A stretch of DNA of 64,000 nt from assembly GCF_029887935.1 (NCBI RefSeq), contig NZ_JARXRO010000009.1:77484-141483 (forward strand), written 5' to 3'. Source of the stretch: Luteimonas kalidii. Lineage in GTDB: Bacteria > Pseudomonadota > Gammaproteobacteria > Xanthomonadales > Xanthomonadaceae. Below, one piece after another: positions 35,281-43,580 of the stretch. The stretch's first letter is position 1. Every line of letters begins with the position of its first letter. The notes under the pieces were generated by a model. The model ran no database searches. It saw nothing but the letters and a program-made list of their open reading frames with translations, and was not told the DNA's origin. A program made the position numbers and the translations under genes.

Positions 35281-35309
35281 TTGACGCTCCCAATTCATGT
35301 GCTTATGGT
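35281..35309 (+). promoter_or_regulatory. Strong sigma-70-like promoter for the M23 peptidase gene
   Basis: TTGACG (35281-35286), a 17-base spacer and TATGGT (35304-35309) lie 43 bases upstream of ATG 35353. The surrounding 70 bases are markedly AT-rich for this genome. It is the best canonical promoter in the window. Confidence 0.7.
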
Positions 35310-35352
35310 ACGACGCTGACGCGCCCGTCACGCCATTCCCGGATTTTTCGCC

Positions 35353-36834
35353 ATGACGCAGCCGCCCCAGATGTCACCGGACGTCGCCCATCACCAGGCC
35401 GTCCGGGAACACAATCTCCGGGCCGCAGCGCAGAACACCGCCGACGAACAGCATTTCGCCGATCCCGGCGACGCTGCGGCGCGCTTCCCGTTCAATGGCC
35501 GCTGGACCCGGCGCGACTGGGCGCATGCCAGCCTGTTCGCCACGCTCGGTGCGCTGGTCATCGGCCTGGTGCCGGGCTTTTCCAACGCCATGCGCGTGGC
35601 CGACCACGGGCCGGCGCTGACCACGCTGGCCCTGCCGCTGCCGCCGCTGCCCAAGGCCACGCGCGCGGCGCAGCAGCAGCGCAGCTGGGACGTGGTCGAG
35701 GTCGAATCCGGGCAGACCCTCGGTGCGATCTTCGAGGCGCGCGGCATCCCCGCCGCCACCCTGCACCGCCTGCTCGACGCCTCGGCCGACCGCCAGGCGC
35801 TGACCCGTCTGCGCCCGGGCGCCGAACTCGCCTTCGACCAGGCCGCCGACGGCCGCCTGGTGGCATTCCGCTACGACCGCAACGACACCCAGCGGGTGGA
35901 ACTGTCGCTGGCCGGCGACAAGGTCGCCGAGCAGGTGATCGAACGTCCGGTCGAGGTGCGCACCGCGGTGGTCAGCGGCAAGGTCGGCAAGTCACTGTTC
36001 CATTCGGCGCGCAAGCTGGGCCTGAGCCCGTCGGTGATCAACACCCTGACCGACGAGGTGTTCAAGTACGACATCGACTTCGACCGCGACGTGACCTCCG
36101 GCGACCGCTTCAGCGTGGTGGTCGAGCAGACCTGGCGCGAGGGCGAGTTGATCCGCTCCGGTCCGGTCACCGCCGCGGTGTTCACCGCCAAAGGCAAGCC
36201 GTTCACCGCGATCCGCTTCGAGCGCGACGGCAAGGGCGAGTACTTCTCGGCCGAGGGCCGCCCGCTGAAGAAGAGCTTCATCCGCAGCCCGATCCAGTAC
36301 GCGCGCCTGAGCTCGCGCTTCGGCAACCGGCGCCATCCGGTGCTGGGCACCCAGCGCATGCACAAGGGCGTGGACTACGCCGCGCGCAGCGGCACGCCGA
36401 TCATGGCCGCGGGCGACGCGCGCGTGGTCTCGGCCGGCTGGCACGGCGGCTACGGCAACACCGTGGTGCTCGACCACGGCAAGGGCCACTCCACGCTGTA
36501 CGCGCACATGTCGCGCACCGCCAAGCTCAAGCGCGGCCAGCGCGTCTCGCAGGGCGACGTGATCGGCTTCGTCGGCTCCACCGGCCTGTCCACCGGCCCG
36601 CACCTGCACTACGAATTCCGCGTCAACGGCGTGCACCGCAACCCGCTGCAGCACACCATGCCGCCGCCCGAGCCGCTCAACGGCACGGCGCTGGCGCAGT
36701 TCCGCGCCCAGACGGGGCCGGCGCTGGAGCGCATCCGCGAGGTCGAGGAAATCATCTACGCCACCGTGCCCGAGGCGCCGGAGAGCGACCGCCGGATCGC
36801 CGCCGCCAACACGCCGCGCGGCAAGCGCGGCTGA
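35353..36834 (+). CDS. M23 family murein endopeptidase (MepM-like)
   Basis: This 493-residue membrane-anchored peptidoglycan endopeptidase has a cytoplasmic N-terminus (about 1-58) and one membrane helix (about 60-78). An OapA/LysM-like domain (about 110-200) and an intermediate domain (FKYDIDFDRDVTSGDRFSVV) follow. The M23 domain (about 335-440) has intact zinc ligands in HKGVDYAA and HLHYEFRVNG. Unlike EnvC in this window, all catalytic residues are present. Such enzymes cut cross-links for wall growth. It is divergent from tyrS, and anmK follows 145 bases downstream after a terminator. Confidence 0.94.
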   Translation: MTQPPQMSPDVAHHQAVREHNLRAAAQNTADEQHFADPGDAAARFPFNGRWTRRDWAHASLFATLGALVIGLVPGFSNAMRVADHGPALTTLALPLPPLPKATRAAQQQRSWDVVEVESGQTLGAIFEARGIPAATLHRLLDASADRQALTRLRPGAELAFDQAADGRLVAFRYDRNDTQRVELSLAGDKVAEQVIERPVEVRTAVVSGKVGKSLFHSARKLGLSPSVINTLTDEVFKYDIDFDRDVTSGDRFSVVVEQTWREGELIRSGPVTAAVFTAKGKPFTAIRFERDGKGEYFSAEGRPLKKSFIRSPIQYARLSSRFGNRRHPVLGTQRMHKGVDYAARSGTPIMAAGDARVVSAGWHGGYGNTVVLDHGKGHSTLYAHMSRTAKLKRGQRVSQGDVIGFVGSTGLSTGPHLHYEFRVNGVHRNPLQHTMPPPEPLNGTALAQFRAQTGPALERIREVEEIIYATVPEAPESDRRIAAANTPRGKRG

Positions 36835-36873
36835 GCGCCAACCACGCCGGCCGCGCCGGCCACGTGCTCCGGA

Positions 36874-36897
36874 CAGGGCCCGCTTCGGCGGGCCCTG
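36874..36897 (+). terminator. Terminator-like hairpin after the M23 gene
   Basis: Perfect 10-base arms (CAGGGCCCGC and its complement) around a TTCG tetraloop lie 39 bases after the stop codon. No T run follows. Confidence 0.65.
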
Positions 36898-36967
36898 CCG
36901 CATCCGGCTGCCGCCTCCCTGCACGACGACGCCTGCAGTGCGCGTGGGCGGCCGGCGAGGCGCACCG

Positions 36968-36973
36968 TAGAAT
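36968..36973 (+). promoter_or_regulatory. anmK: Candidate -10 box giving a leaderless anmK transcript
   Basis: TAGAAT is followed by only six bases before ATG 36980, so the transcription start would coincide with the start codon. No ribosome binding site is present. Confidence 0.5.
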
Positions 36974-36979
36974 CGCGCC

Positions 36980-38080
36980 ATGCCCGACCTCTACCTCGGC
37001 CTGATCTCCGGTACCAGCGCCGACGGCATCGACGCCGCCCTGGTGCGCTTCGACGATGGCCAGGCACGGCTGGTGTTCGGCCGCACCTATCCCTGGGACC
37101 CGATGCTGCGCGCGCAGCTGGTCGCGCTCGGGCAGCAGGGCGCCTCGTTGTCGCTGGATGCGATCGCCGAACTGGACGTGCGCGTGGCGCGCGCGTTCGC
37201 CGAAGCCGCCAACCTCGCGCTTGCCGACAGCGGCACCGTGGCCGCTGACGTGCGCGCGATCGGCTCGCACGGACAGACCCTGCGCCACCGGCCGTGGGGT
37301 CCGTACCCGTTCACCCTGCAGCTCGGCGATCCGTCGACCATCGCCGAGCGCACCGGCATCGCCACGGTGGCCGACCTGCGCCGCCGCGACATCGCCGCCG
37401 GCGGCCATGGTGCGCCGCTGCTGCCGGGCCTGCACGCCGCGCTGCTGCACGCGCCGGACGAGGATCGCGCGGTGCTCAACCTCGGCGGCATCGCCAACCT
37501 GACCCTGCTGCCGGCCCGGGGCGAGGTCCGCGGCTTCGACACCGGGCCGGCCAACGCGCTGATGGACGCGTGGTGCCTGCGCCACCTCGAGCAGGACTAC
37601 GACCGGTGCGGCGCCTTCGCCGCGCGCGGACGGGTCGACCACGACCTGCTCGAGCGCCTGCTCGACGACGCCTGGTTCACCCAGCCGCCGCCCAAGTCCA
37701 CCGGCCGCGACCACTTCCACCTCGGCTGGGTCGAAGCGCGGCTGCGTGGAGACGAACCCGCCGCCGACGTGCAGGCCACGCTCAACGTCCTGACCGCCCG
37801 CACCGTGGCCGACGCCCTGCAGGCGACCCAGCCCGGCACCGGCCGCGTCATCGCCTGCGGGGGCGGCGTGCACAACCCGGTCCTGATGGGCGCGCTCGCC
37901 GCGGCGCTGCCAGGCGCCATCGTGGAATCCACCGCGGCGCACGGGATCGATCCGGACCACGTCGAGGCCATGGGCTTCGCCTGGCTGGCGCGGCAGACGA
38001 TCCTCGGCCTGCCCGGCAACCTGCCGAGCGTGACCGGCGCCGCGGGGCCACGCGTCCTGGGCGGCATCTATCCGGCGTGA
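36980..38080 (+). CDS. anmK: Anhydro-N-acetylmuramic acid kinase
   Basis: This 366-residue ASKHA-fold kinase phosphorylates and opens 1,6-anhydroMurNAc in peptidoglycan recycling. Motifs are the N-terminal phosphate loop [54 protein letters not shown] and [11 protein letters not shown]. It acts with AmpG, encoded on the opposite strand 0.6 kb away, which imports the muropeptides. Confidence 0.96.
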   Translation: MPDLYLGLISGTSADGIDAALVRFDDGQARLVFGRTYPWDPMLRAQLVALGQQGASLSLDAIAELDVRVARAFAEAANLALADSGTVAADVRAIGSHGQTLRHRPWGPYPFTLQLGDPSTIAERTGIATVADLRRRDIAAGGHGAPLLPGLHAALLHAPDEDRAVLNLGGIANLTLLPARGEVRGFDTGPANALMDAWCLRHLEQDYDRCGAFAARGRVDHDLLERLLDDAWFTQPPPKSTGRDHFHLGWVEARLRGDEPAADVQATLNVLTARTVADALQATQPGTGRVIACGGGVHNPVLMGALAAALPGAIVESTAAHGIDPDHVEAMGFAWLARQTILGLPGNLPSVTGAAGPRVLGGIYPA

Positions 38081-38142
38081 TTGCCGCGCGCGGCCGTGCT
38101 TCGCGTTCTGCAATGCATGACCCGGCCACGAGGCATCGCCCC

Positions 38143-38319
38143 ATGAACATCCGTCAGGTGCAGCCGGCCACGATCGCCCTGCTCGTCGCGGGCGCGCTGG
38201 TCCTCGCGACCGGCCTCTATACCGTCAACACCGGCCTGCAGCTCGCGGGAGGCCTGATCCTGATCGTCGGGGCCATCCTCGCGCTGGGACAGGCGAGCGG
38301 TCCGCCTCGCGACCGCTAG
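38143..38319 (+). CDS. Small two-helix membrane protein
   Basis: This 58-residue protein has two hydrophobic segments (about 9-26 and 30-48) separated by a short turn with NTGLQLAG. The start is placed at ATG 38143; an in-frame ATG at 38113 would add ten residues. I recognise no family. It follows anmK by about 60 bases and may be in the same transcript. Confidence 0.55.
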   Translation: MNIRQVQPATIALLVAGALVLATGLYTVNTGLQLAGGLILIVGAILALGQASGPPRDR

Positions 38320-38373
38320 CGGCACGGGTGACGCGAACACTGCGCGACGCGGTCGCCGGATGGGGAACGCGCG

Positions 38374-38637
38374 TCAGTCCCGCGCGGCCGGCGTCACGCG
38401 ACCGATCGCCGCATAGCCCGGATCGCTCGGAACCTGCTCCAGCGCGGCGATCGCCGCCTGCAGCACATCGGCCTCGCTCAGGTCCAGGCGCACCGAACCG
38501 TCGCCTTCGTAGACGTGCAGTCCCTGTTCGAGCAGGTACTGCATCGCCATCGGCAGGCTCCAGCCGCGGGCCTCGGCCACGCGCTTGATGCGATCCACCA
38601 GCACCGGGTCGGCGTCCCTGAGCACGATGTCGATCAT
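38374..38637 (-). CDS. Small protein with ribbon-helix-helix-like N-terminus, coupled to ampG
   Basis: This 87-residue soluble protein begins IVLRDADPVLVDRIKRVAE, then GWSLPMAMQYLLEQGL. The alternating strand and two helices resemble a ribbon-helix-helix DNA-binding or antitoxin module. An acidic helical C-terminus follows. No toxin partner is adjacent. Its ATG overlaps the ampG stop codon (ATGA), so it is made together with AmpG, perhaps as a regulator. This is inference from shape and position only. Confidence 0.75.
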   Translation of the reverse strand: MIDIVLRDADPVLVDRIKRVAEARGWSLPMAMQYLLEQGLHVYEGDGSVRLDLSEADVLQAAIAALEQVPSDPGYAAIGRVTPAARD

Positions 38638-39938
38638 GGCGGTGGCTCCGCGGCGGATGTCGCGGCACCATCGTCCGACAGATGCAGCCTGGGTTTCAAC
38701 CAGAAGAACAGCGCCACCGCCGGCACCGCCACCGCGGTGGTGATCGCGAAGTACACCCCGTAGCCGGTCTGCTCGACGATCCCGCCGGAGACCGCACTCA
38801 GCACCTTGCCCGGCAGCATCACCAGCGAGGAGAACAGCGCGTACTGGGTGGCGGTGAAGCGCTGGTTGACCAGCGCCGAGAGGAAAGCCACCAGGGTGGT
38901 GCCCTGGAAGCCCTGGGCCAGGTTCTCGCCGGAGATCACCACGGTGAGCTTCCACACGTCTCCGTCGGCGCCGATCAGCCACAGGTAGAGCAGGTTGCTC
39001 AGCGCGCCCAGGATCACGCCCGCCAGCAGCGGCCACTTCACGCCCCAGCGCGCGACCGCGATCCCGCCCAGGAACACGCCCACGATCCCGATCCAGATGC
39101 CGTAGACCTTCGACACCGCCGCGATCTGGGTCTTGGTGAACCCCTGGTCCAGGTAGAACGGCGCCATGATCCCGCCACCGAGCGACTGGTCGGAGATCTT
39201 CGCCAGCAGGATGAACGCCAGCAGCGCCAGCGCCAGCGCGCCGCCGAAGCGGCGGAAGAAATCGGCGAAGGGTTCGACCACGCCTTCGCGCAAGCCCTGC
39301 GCCCAGGTCTCGGCCCGCACCCGCACCACGTCCGGCTCGCGCGCGATCAGCACCGCCGCCAGCGGCACCAGCATCACCAGCGCCATCACCCGGTACACCA
39401 CCGGCCAGGCGACGTGGTCGGCGAGCACCAGCGCCAGCGCGCCGGTGACGATCAGCGCGATCCGGTAACCCAGCGAATAGGTCGCCACCAGCGCGCCCTG
39501 CGAGGCGTTGGGCGCGATCTCGACACGGTAGGCGTCGACCGCGATGTCGAGCGTGGCGCCGGCGAACGCGGTCATCAGCGTGATCCAGACGAACGCGGCG
39601 AGCCGGTCGGGCGTGAGCTGGGCCATCAGCAGCAGGCCGGCGGTGACCACCACCAGCGCCAGCAGCAGCCAGCCGCGACGCTGGCCGAGCCGGCCCAGCA
39701 GCGGCAGCCGCCAGCGGTCGACCAGCGGCGCCCACAGGAACTTGAGCGTGTAGGTCATGCCGGCGCTGGCGATGAGCGTGATGTTGCGCAGCTCGATGCC
39801 GTTCTCCTTCAGCCAGTACGCCAGCGTGCCGGCGACCAGCAGGAACGGCATGCCCGAGGCGAAGCCGAAGAAGAACATCGTCCACGACGCCGGCTGGGTG
39901 AAGGCGCGCCAGATCGACGGCTTGGCCGGCTTGCTCAC
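38634..39938 (-). CDS. ampG: AmpG family muropeptide MFS transporter
   Basis: This inner-membrane permease of 434 residues and about twelve helices imports GlcNAc-anhydroMurNAc peptides for recycling and, in many bacteria, beta-lactamase signalling. Family features are FFFGFASGMPFLLVAGTLAYWL, TLKFLWAPLVDRW, DIAVDAYRVEI and GFQGTTLVAFLSALVNQRFTATQYAL. The start is GTG 39938, which overlaps the xthA stop codon. The protein ends in the ATGA overlap with the small gene. Confidence 0.93.
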   Translation of the reverse strand: MSKPAKPSIWRAFTQPASWTMFFFGFASGMPFLLVAGTLAYWLKENGIELRNITLIASAGMTYTLKFLWAPLVDRWRLPLLGRLGQRRGWLLLALVVVTAGLLLMAQLTPDRLAAFVWITLMTAFAGATLDIAVDAYRVEIAPNASQGALVATYSLGYRIALIVTGALALVLADHVAWPVVYRVMALVMLVPLAAVLIAREPDVVRVRAETWAQGLREGVVEPFADFFRRFGGALALALLAFILLAKISDQSLGGGIMAPFYLDQGFTKTQIAAVSKVYGIWIGIVGVFLGGIAVARWGVKWPLLAGVILGALSNLLYLWLIGADGDVWKLTVVISGENLAQGFQGTTLVAFLSALVNQRFTATQYALFSSLVMLPGKVLSAVSGGIVEQTGYGVYFAITTAVAVPAVALFFWLKPRLHLSDDGAATSAAEPPP

Positions 39939-40735
39939 CCGGCGTAATCCACGACGTAGGGTGCATGGTCGGAGAAGCGCGGCTGCGGGTGCACCGCGCA
40001 ACCACGGATGTGCTGCGCCAGCGCGGGCGTGACCAGCTGGTAGTCGATGCGCCACCCGACGTTGTTGGCGCGCGCCGCGCCGCGGTTGCTCCACCAGGTG
40101 TATTCGACCGCATCGGGCCTGGCGACGCGAAAGCTGTCCTTCCAGCCGACGTCCGGCGCTTCGACCAGGCCGTCGCCATGGGCGTCGGCGATCATGCCGT
40201 TGAGCCAGGCGCGCTCGGGCGGCAGGCAGCCGGAGTTCTTCTGGTTGCTCGACCAGTTCTTGATGTCGTTGCGCGCGCGCACGATGTTCCAGTCGCCGCA
40301 CAGCACGTAGTCGCGGCCGCTGGCCAGCCACTGGTCGAGGATCGGCCTGAGCCAGTCCATCACCTCGAACTTGAAGCCCTGGCGCAGCTCGCCCGAGGAA
40401 CCGGAGGGAATGTAGAACGAGACCACGCTCAGGTTGCCGTAGCGCGCCTCGATGTAGCGGCCCTCGTCGTCGAACGGGGCCCAGCCCAGCGACGTGCGCA
40501 CCTCGTCGGGTTCGCGCTTGCTGTAGATCGCCACGCCGCTGTAGCCCTTCTTGGTGATCGCGTCGCGGTAGTGGCAGTGGCCATACGGCCGGAAGCAGGC
40601 ATCGCCGAGCTGGTCTTCCTGCGACTTGGTTTCCTGCAGGCAGACGATGTCGGCGTCCTGCGCCGGCAGCCAGTCGAAGAATCCCTTGCTGGCGGCGGAA
40701 CGGATGCCGTTGGCGTTGAAGCTGACGATGCGCAT
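39935..40735 (-). CDS. xthA: Exodeoxyribonuclease III
   Basis: This 266-residue metal-dependent DNA repair nuclease has apurinic/apyrimidinic endonuclease and 3'-5' exonuclease activity. The EEP-fold motifs are complete: SFNANGIRSAASKG, CLQETKSQEDQL, CGDWNIVRARNDIKN, WRIDYQLVTP and FSDHAPYVVDY. It starts the xthA-ampG-small gene operon and is divergent from pyrE. Confidence 0.95.
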   Translation of the reverse strand: MRIVSFNANGIRSAASKGFFDWLPAQDADIVCLQETKSQEDQLGDACFRPYGHCHYRDAITKKGYSGVAIYSKREPDEVRTSLGWAPFDDEGRYIEARYGNLSVVSFYIPSGSSGELRQGFKFEVMDWLRPILDQWLASGRDYVLCGDWNIVRARNDIKNWSSNQKNSGCLPPERAWLNGMIADAHGDGLVEAPDVGWKDSFRVARPDAVEYTWWSNRGAARANNVGWRIDYQLVTPALAQHIRGCAVHPQPRFSDHAPYVVDYAG

Positions 40736-40864
40736 GCGGAGGGGCGGGCGTGGGAGTCGGGCAAGCCTAGCCGAATCCGCATGGGGCCGCCCATGGCCGA
40801 TACCGGCGCGTCCGCGGAGGCGCGTTGCGTCCAGGGCCAGGGGCGCGGGGCCGCACGCGCATGG

Positions 40865-40870
40865 GACAAT
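40865..40870 (+). promoter_or_regulatory. pyrE: Candidate -10 box giving a near-leaderless pyrE transcript
   Basis: GACAAT lies seven bases before ATG 40878, and no ribosome binding site fits between. Confidence 0.4.
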
Positions 40871-40877
40871 GCCCGCC

Positions 40878-41537
40878 ATGACCGACCACCGCACCCGCTT
40901 CCTGGAACTGGCGCTGCGCGCGCAGGCGCTGCGCTTCGGCGAGTTCACGCTCAAGTCCGGACGCGTGAGTCCGTATTTCTTCAACGCCGGGCACTTCGAT
41001 TCGGGCGCGGCGCTGGCGACGCTCGCCGGCTGCTACGCCGATGCGCTGGAGGCGGCCGGGATCGGTTTCGACCTGCTGTTCGGACCGGCCTACAAGGGCA
41101 TCCCGCTGGCCACCGCGCTGGCCAGCGAGTACGCGCGCCGCGGCCGCGACCTGCCGCTGGCGTTCAACCGCAAGGAGGCCAAGGCGCATGGCGAGGGCGG
41201 CACCCTGATCGGCGCGCCGCTGGACGGACGCCGGGTCCTGGTGGTGGACGACGTGATCACCGCCGGGACCGCGATCCGCGAGGCGCTGGCGACCATCCGC
41301 GCCGCCGGCGGCGCGCCGGCGGGCATCGTGATCGCGCTCGACCGCCAGGAGATCGCCGCCGACGGCGCCGCGCAGTCGGCCGCGCAGGCGGTGTCCATGG
41401 AAGCGGGCATCCCGGTGATCGCGGTGGCGACCCTGGCCGACCTGCTGGCGTTCGCCGACGGGAGCGCGGCCCTGTCGGACGAGCGCTCGCGTTTACAGGC
41501 CTATTGGGGGCAATATGGCGTCGATGGCACCCACTGA
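40878..41537 (+). CDS. pyrE: Orotate phosphoribosyltransferase
   Basis: This 219-residue enzyme of de novo pyrimidine synthesis converts orotate and PRPP to OMP. Motifs are LKSGRVSPYFFNAG, LFGPAYKGIPLATALA, NRKEAKAHGEGG and the PRPP-binding RVLVVDDVITAGTAIRE. Its 3' end reaches into the upstream spacer of the next gene. Confidence 0.96.
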   Translation: MTDHRTRFLELALRAQALRFGEFTLKSGRVSPYFFNAGHFDSGAALATLAGCYADALEAAGIGFDLLFGPAYKGIPLATALASEYARRGRDLPLAFNRKEAKAHGEGGTLIGAPLDGRRVLVVDDVITAGTAIREALATIRAAGGAPAGIVIALDRQEIAADGAAQSAAQAVSMEAGIPVIAVATLADLLAFADGSAALSDERSRLQAYWGQYGVDGTH

Positions 41538-41562
41538 TTCGATCCGCAGGGGGCGGGTTTCG

Positions 41563-42213
41563 ATGAAGATGCATGCATGGCTGGCAGGCGTGGCGCTGAG
41601 CGCGCTGTGCGCCGGCGCCCCGGCCCAGAAACGACCGGCCGACACCAGCGCCGAAAAGAAGCTGTACTGCTGGGACGAGGGCGGTCGCCGGGTCTGTGGC
41701 GACGCCTTGCCGCCGAACGCGGTCAATGCCGCGCGCACCGAACTCAGCGCCCGCAGCGGACGCCCGCTGGCGCGCCTGGATGAACAGCTGACGCCCGAGG
41801 AACGGGCGGCGGCCGAGGCCGCCGAGCGCCAGGCCGGGATCGCGGCGAACGCCGAGGCGGCGCGGCTTCGGCGTGAGCGGGCGATGGCCGAATCCTACGA
41901 GACCGAGGAAGACCTGCGCGCCGCGTTCGACGACCGCATCGTCCTGGTGGACGAAGGCCTGAAGACCTCGCGCATGGGCGTGACCAACCTGCGCCAGAGC
42001 CTGGTCTCGCTGCTGCGCCAGGCCAACGACCTCGAACTGCAGGGCCAGCCGGTGCGCAAGGGCCTGGCCGACAACATCCAGTCCCAGCACCGCGACCTGC
42101 TGCGGCAGCAGGCCATCATGCGCCAGCAGATCGAGGAGCGCGCCTCGCTCGATGCGGAACTCGCACACGCGGTCGAGCGCTATCACGAGCTGAAGAGCCC
42201 GCAGCAGCGCTAA
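41563..42213 (+). CDS. Secreted DUF4124-like protein with coiled coil
   Basis: This 216-residue protein has a signal peptide (to about residue 22, GAPAQ). A short cysteine motif KLYCWDEGGRRVCGDALPP, as in DUF4124 proteins, is followed by a long Ala/Glu/Arg-rich coiled coil (about 80-215). ATG 41563 is chosen because it begins the signal peptide; an earlier in-frame ATG at 41515 would overlap pyrE. The likely location is the periplasm and the function is unknown. It is 25 bases downstream of pyrE and probably co-transcribed. Confidence 0.8.
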   Translation: MKMHAWLAGVALSALCAGAPAQKRPADTSAEKKLYCWDEGGRRVCGDALPPNAVNAARTELSARSGRPLARLDEQLTPEERAAAEAAERQAGIAANAEAARLRRERAMAESYETEEDLRAAFDDRIVLVDEGLKTSRMGVTNLRQSLVSLLRQANDLELQGQPVRKGLADNIQSQHRDLLRQQAIMRQQIEERASLDAELAHAVERYHELKSPQQR

Positions 42214-42246
42214 CGGGCGCCACCACATGGCCCCGGCCCGTGGGCG

Positions 42247-43503
42247 TCAGCCCGGTGCCCTCGTGCCTGGGCGCAGCCAGTCCAGGACCCCGTCGGCCGC
42301 CACGCGTCCGCTCGCGAAGCAGGCGGTGAGCAGGTAGCCGCCGGTGGGCGCTTCCCAGTCGAGCATTTCCCCGGCCACGAAGGTGCCCGGCCGGGTGCGC
42401 AGCATCAGTCCGTCGTCGAGCGCTTCCAGCCGCACCCCGCCGGCGGTGCTGATCGCCTCGGCCACGGGACGCGGGCGACGCAGGCGCAGCGGCAGCCGGG
42501 TGAGTGCGGCACCCACCCGATCCGGGTCGTGCAGCTCGTCGGCGCCCAGCACCTCGCGCAGCAGGCCGGCCTTCACGCCGTGCACCGCGGCGGCGCGGCG
42601 CAGATGTTCGGAGAGGCTGCGTCCACCCCGTGGCCGCGCAAGTGCGGCGCGCAGGGCGGCGGGATCCCGCCCCGGCACCAGGTCCAGGGCAATGTCGGCG
42701 TGGCCTTCGCGTTCGATGCGTTCACGCAACGTCGCGGAAACGGCGTAGATCAGGCTCCCTTCCAGCCCGTAACCTGCCACCACGCACTCGCCCTGCAACT
42801 GCTGCGCGCTGCCGTCTCCGGCGACCCAGTGCAGCACCACCGGCTTGAGCGGCGCGCCGGCATGGCGCTGGGCGAAATGCGGCGACCAGTCGACCTCGAA
42901 TCCGCAGTTCGCCGGTCGCAGGGGCGCGACCTCCACCCCTTCCGCCGCCAGCACCGGTACCCAGGCGCCATCGCTGCCCAGCTGCGGCCAGCTCGCACCC
43001 CCCAGCGCCAGCACAACCGCGTCCGCCCGCACCCGCACCGGGCCATGCGGGGTGTCGAAGCACAGCGCGCCGTCGGCGGCCCAGCCGGTCCAGCGGTGCT
43101 GGACGTGCACGGAGACGCCCTGGGCACGCAGGCGCCGGACCCAGCCGCGCAGCAGCGGCGCGGCCTTGCGGTCGAGCGGGAACACGCGCCCCGAACTGCC
43201 GACGTAGGTGTCCACGCCCAGGCCGCGGGCCCAGTCGCGCAGCGCGTCGGCATCGAAGCGCTCAAGCCATCGGCCGACCTCGTGCGCACGTTCGCGGTAG
43301 CGGGCGGCGAACCGCGTGCGCGGATCGGAGTGGGTCAGGTTGAGCCCGCCCTTGCCGGCGATCAGGAACTTGCGCCCCACCGAACCCTTGGCCTCGTACA
43401 GATCGACCGCGACCCCGCCCGCGCGCAGGCGTTCGGCGGCCATCAGCCCGGCGGGCCCGCCGCCGACCACTGCGACGCGAGATCTGGGGTGCGGGTCGTG
43501 CAT
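42247..43503 (-). CDS. TIGR03862 / YhiN family flavoprotein (NAD(P)/FAD-dependent oxidoreductase)
   Basis: This 418-residue protein has an N-terminal FAD-binding dinucleotide fold (VAVVGGGPAGLMAAERL), the family motif GRKFLIAGKGGLNLTHSD, ALGGASWPQLGSDG, and a C-terminal second FAD contact GEMLDWEAPTGGYLLTACFASG. The HI0933/YhiN family is predicted to be an oxidoreductase, with substrate unknown in most members. ATG 43503 begins six bases after a GATAAT on the minus strand, so the mRNA is probably leaderless. Confidence 0.9.
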   Translation of the reverse strand: MHDPHPRSRVAVVGGGPAGLMAAERLRAGGVAVDLYEAKGSVGRKFLIAGKGGLNLTHSDPRTRFAARYRERAHEVGRWLERFDADALRDWARGLGVDTYVGSSGRVFPLDRKAAPLLRGWVRRLRAQGVSVHVQHRWTGWAADGALCFDTPHGPVRVRADAVVLALGGASWPQLGSDGAWVPVLAAEGVEVAPLRPANCGFEVDWSPHFAQRHAGAPLKPVVLHWVAGDGSAQQLQGECVVAGYGLEGSLIYAVSATLRERIEREGHADIALDLVPGRDPAALRAALARPRGGRSLSEHLRRAAAVHGVKAGLLREVLGADELHDPDRVGAALTRLPLRLRRPRPVAEAISTAGGVRLEALDDGLMLRTRPGTFVAGEMLDWEAPTGGYLLTACFASGRVAADGVLDWLRPGTRAPG

Positions 43504-43509
43504 GCGCGC

Positions 43510-43515
43510 ATTATC
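43510..43515 (-). promoter_or_regulatory. Candidate -10 box giving a leaderless flavoprotein transcript
   Basis: GATAAT on the minus strand is followed by six bases (GCGCGC) and the ATG at 43503. No ribosome binding site is present. Confidence 0.45.
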
Positions 43516-43580
43516 GCCGCCGCGTCGCAGCGGTCGGCGCGTGCCGCGGGTGAGCGCTAACATGGGCCCGACACCGACTG

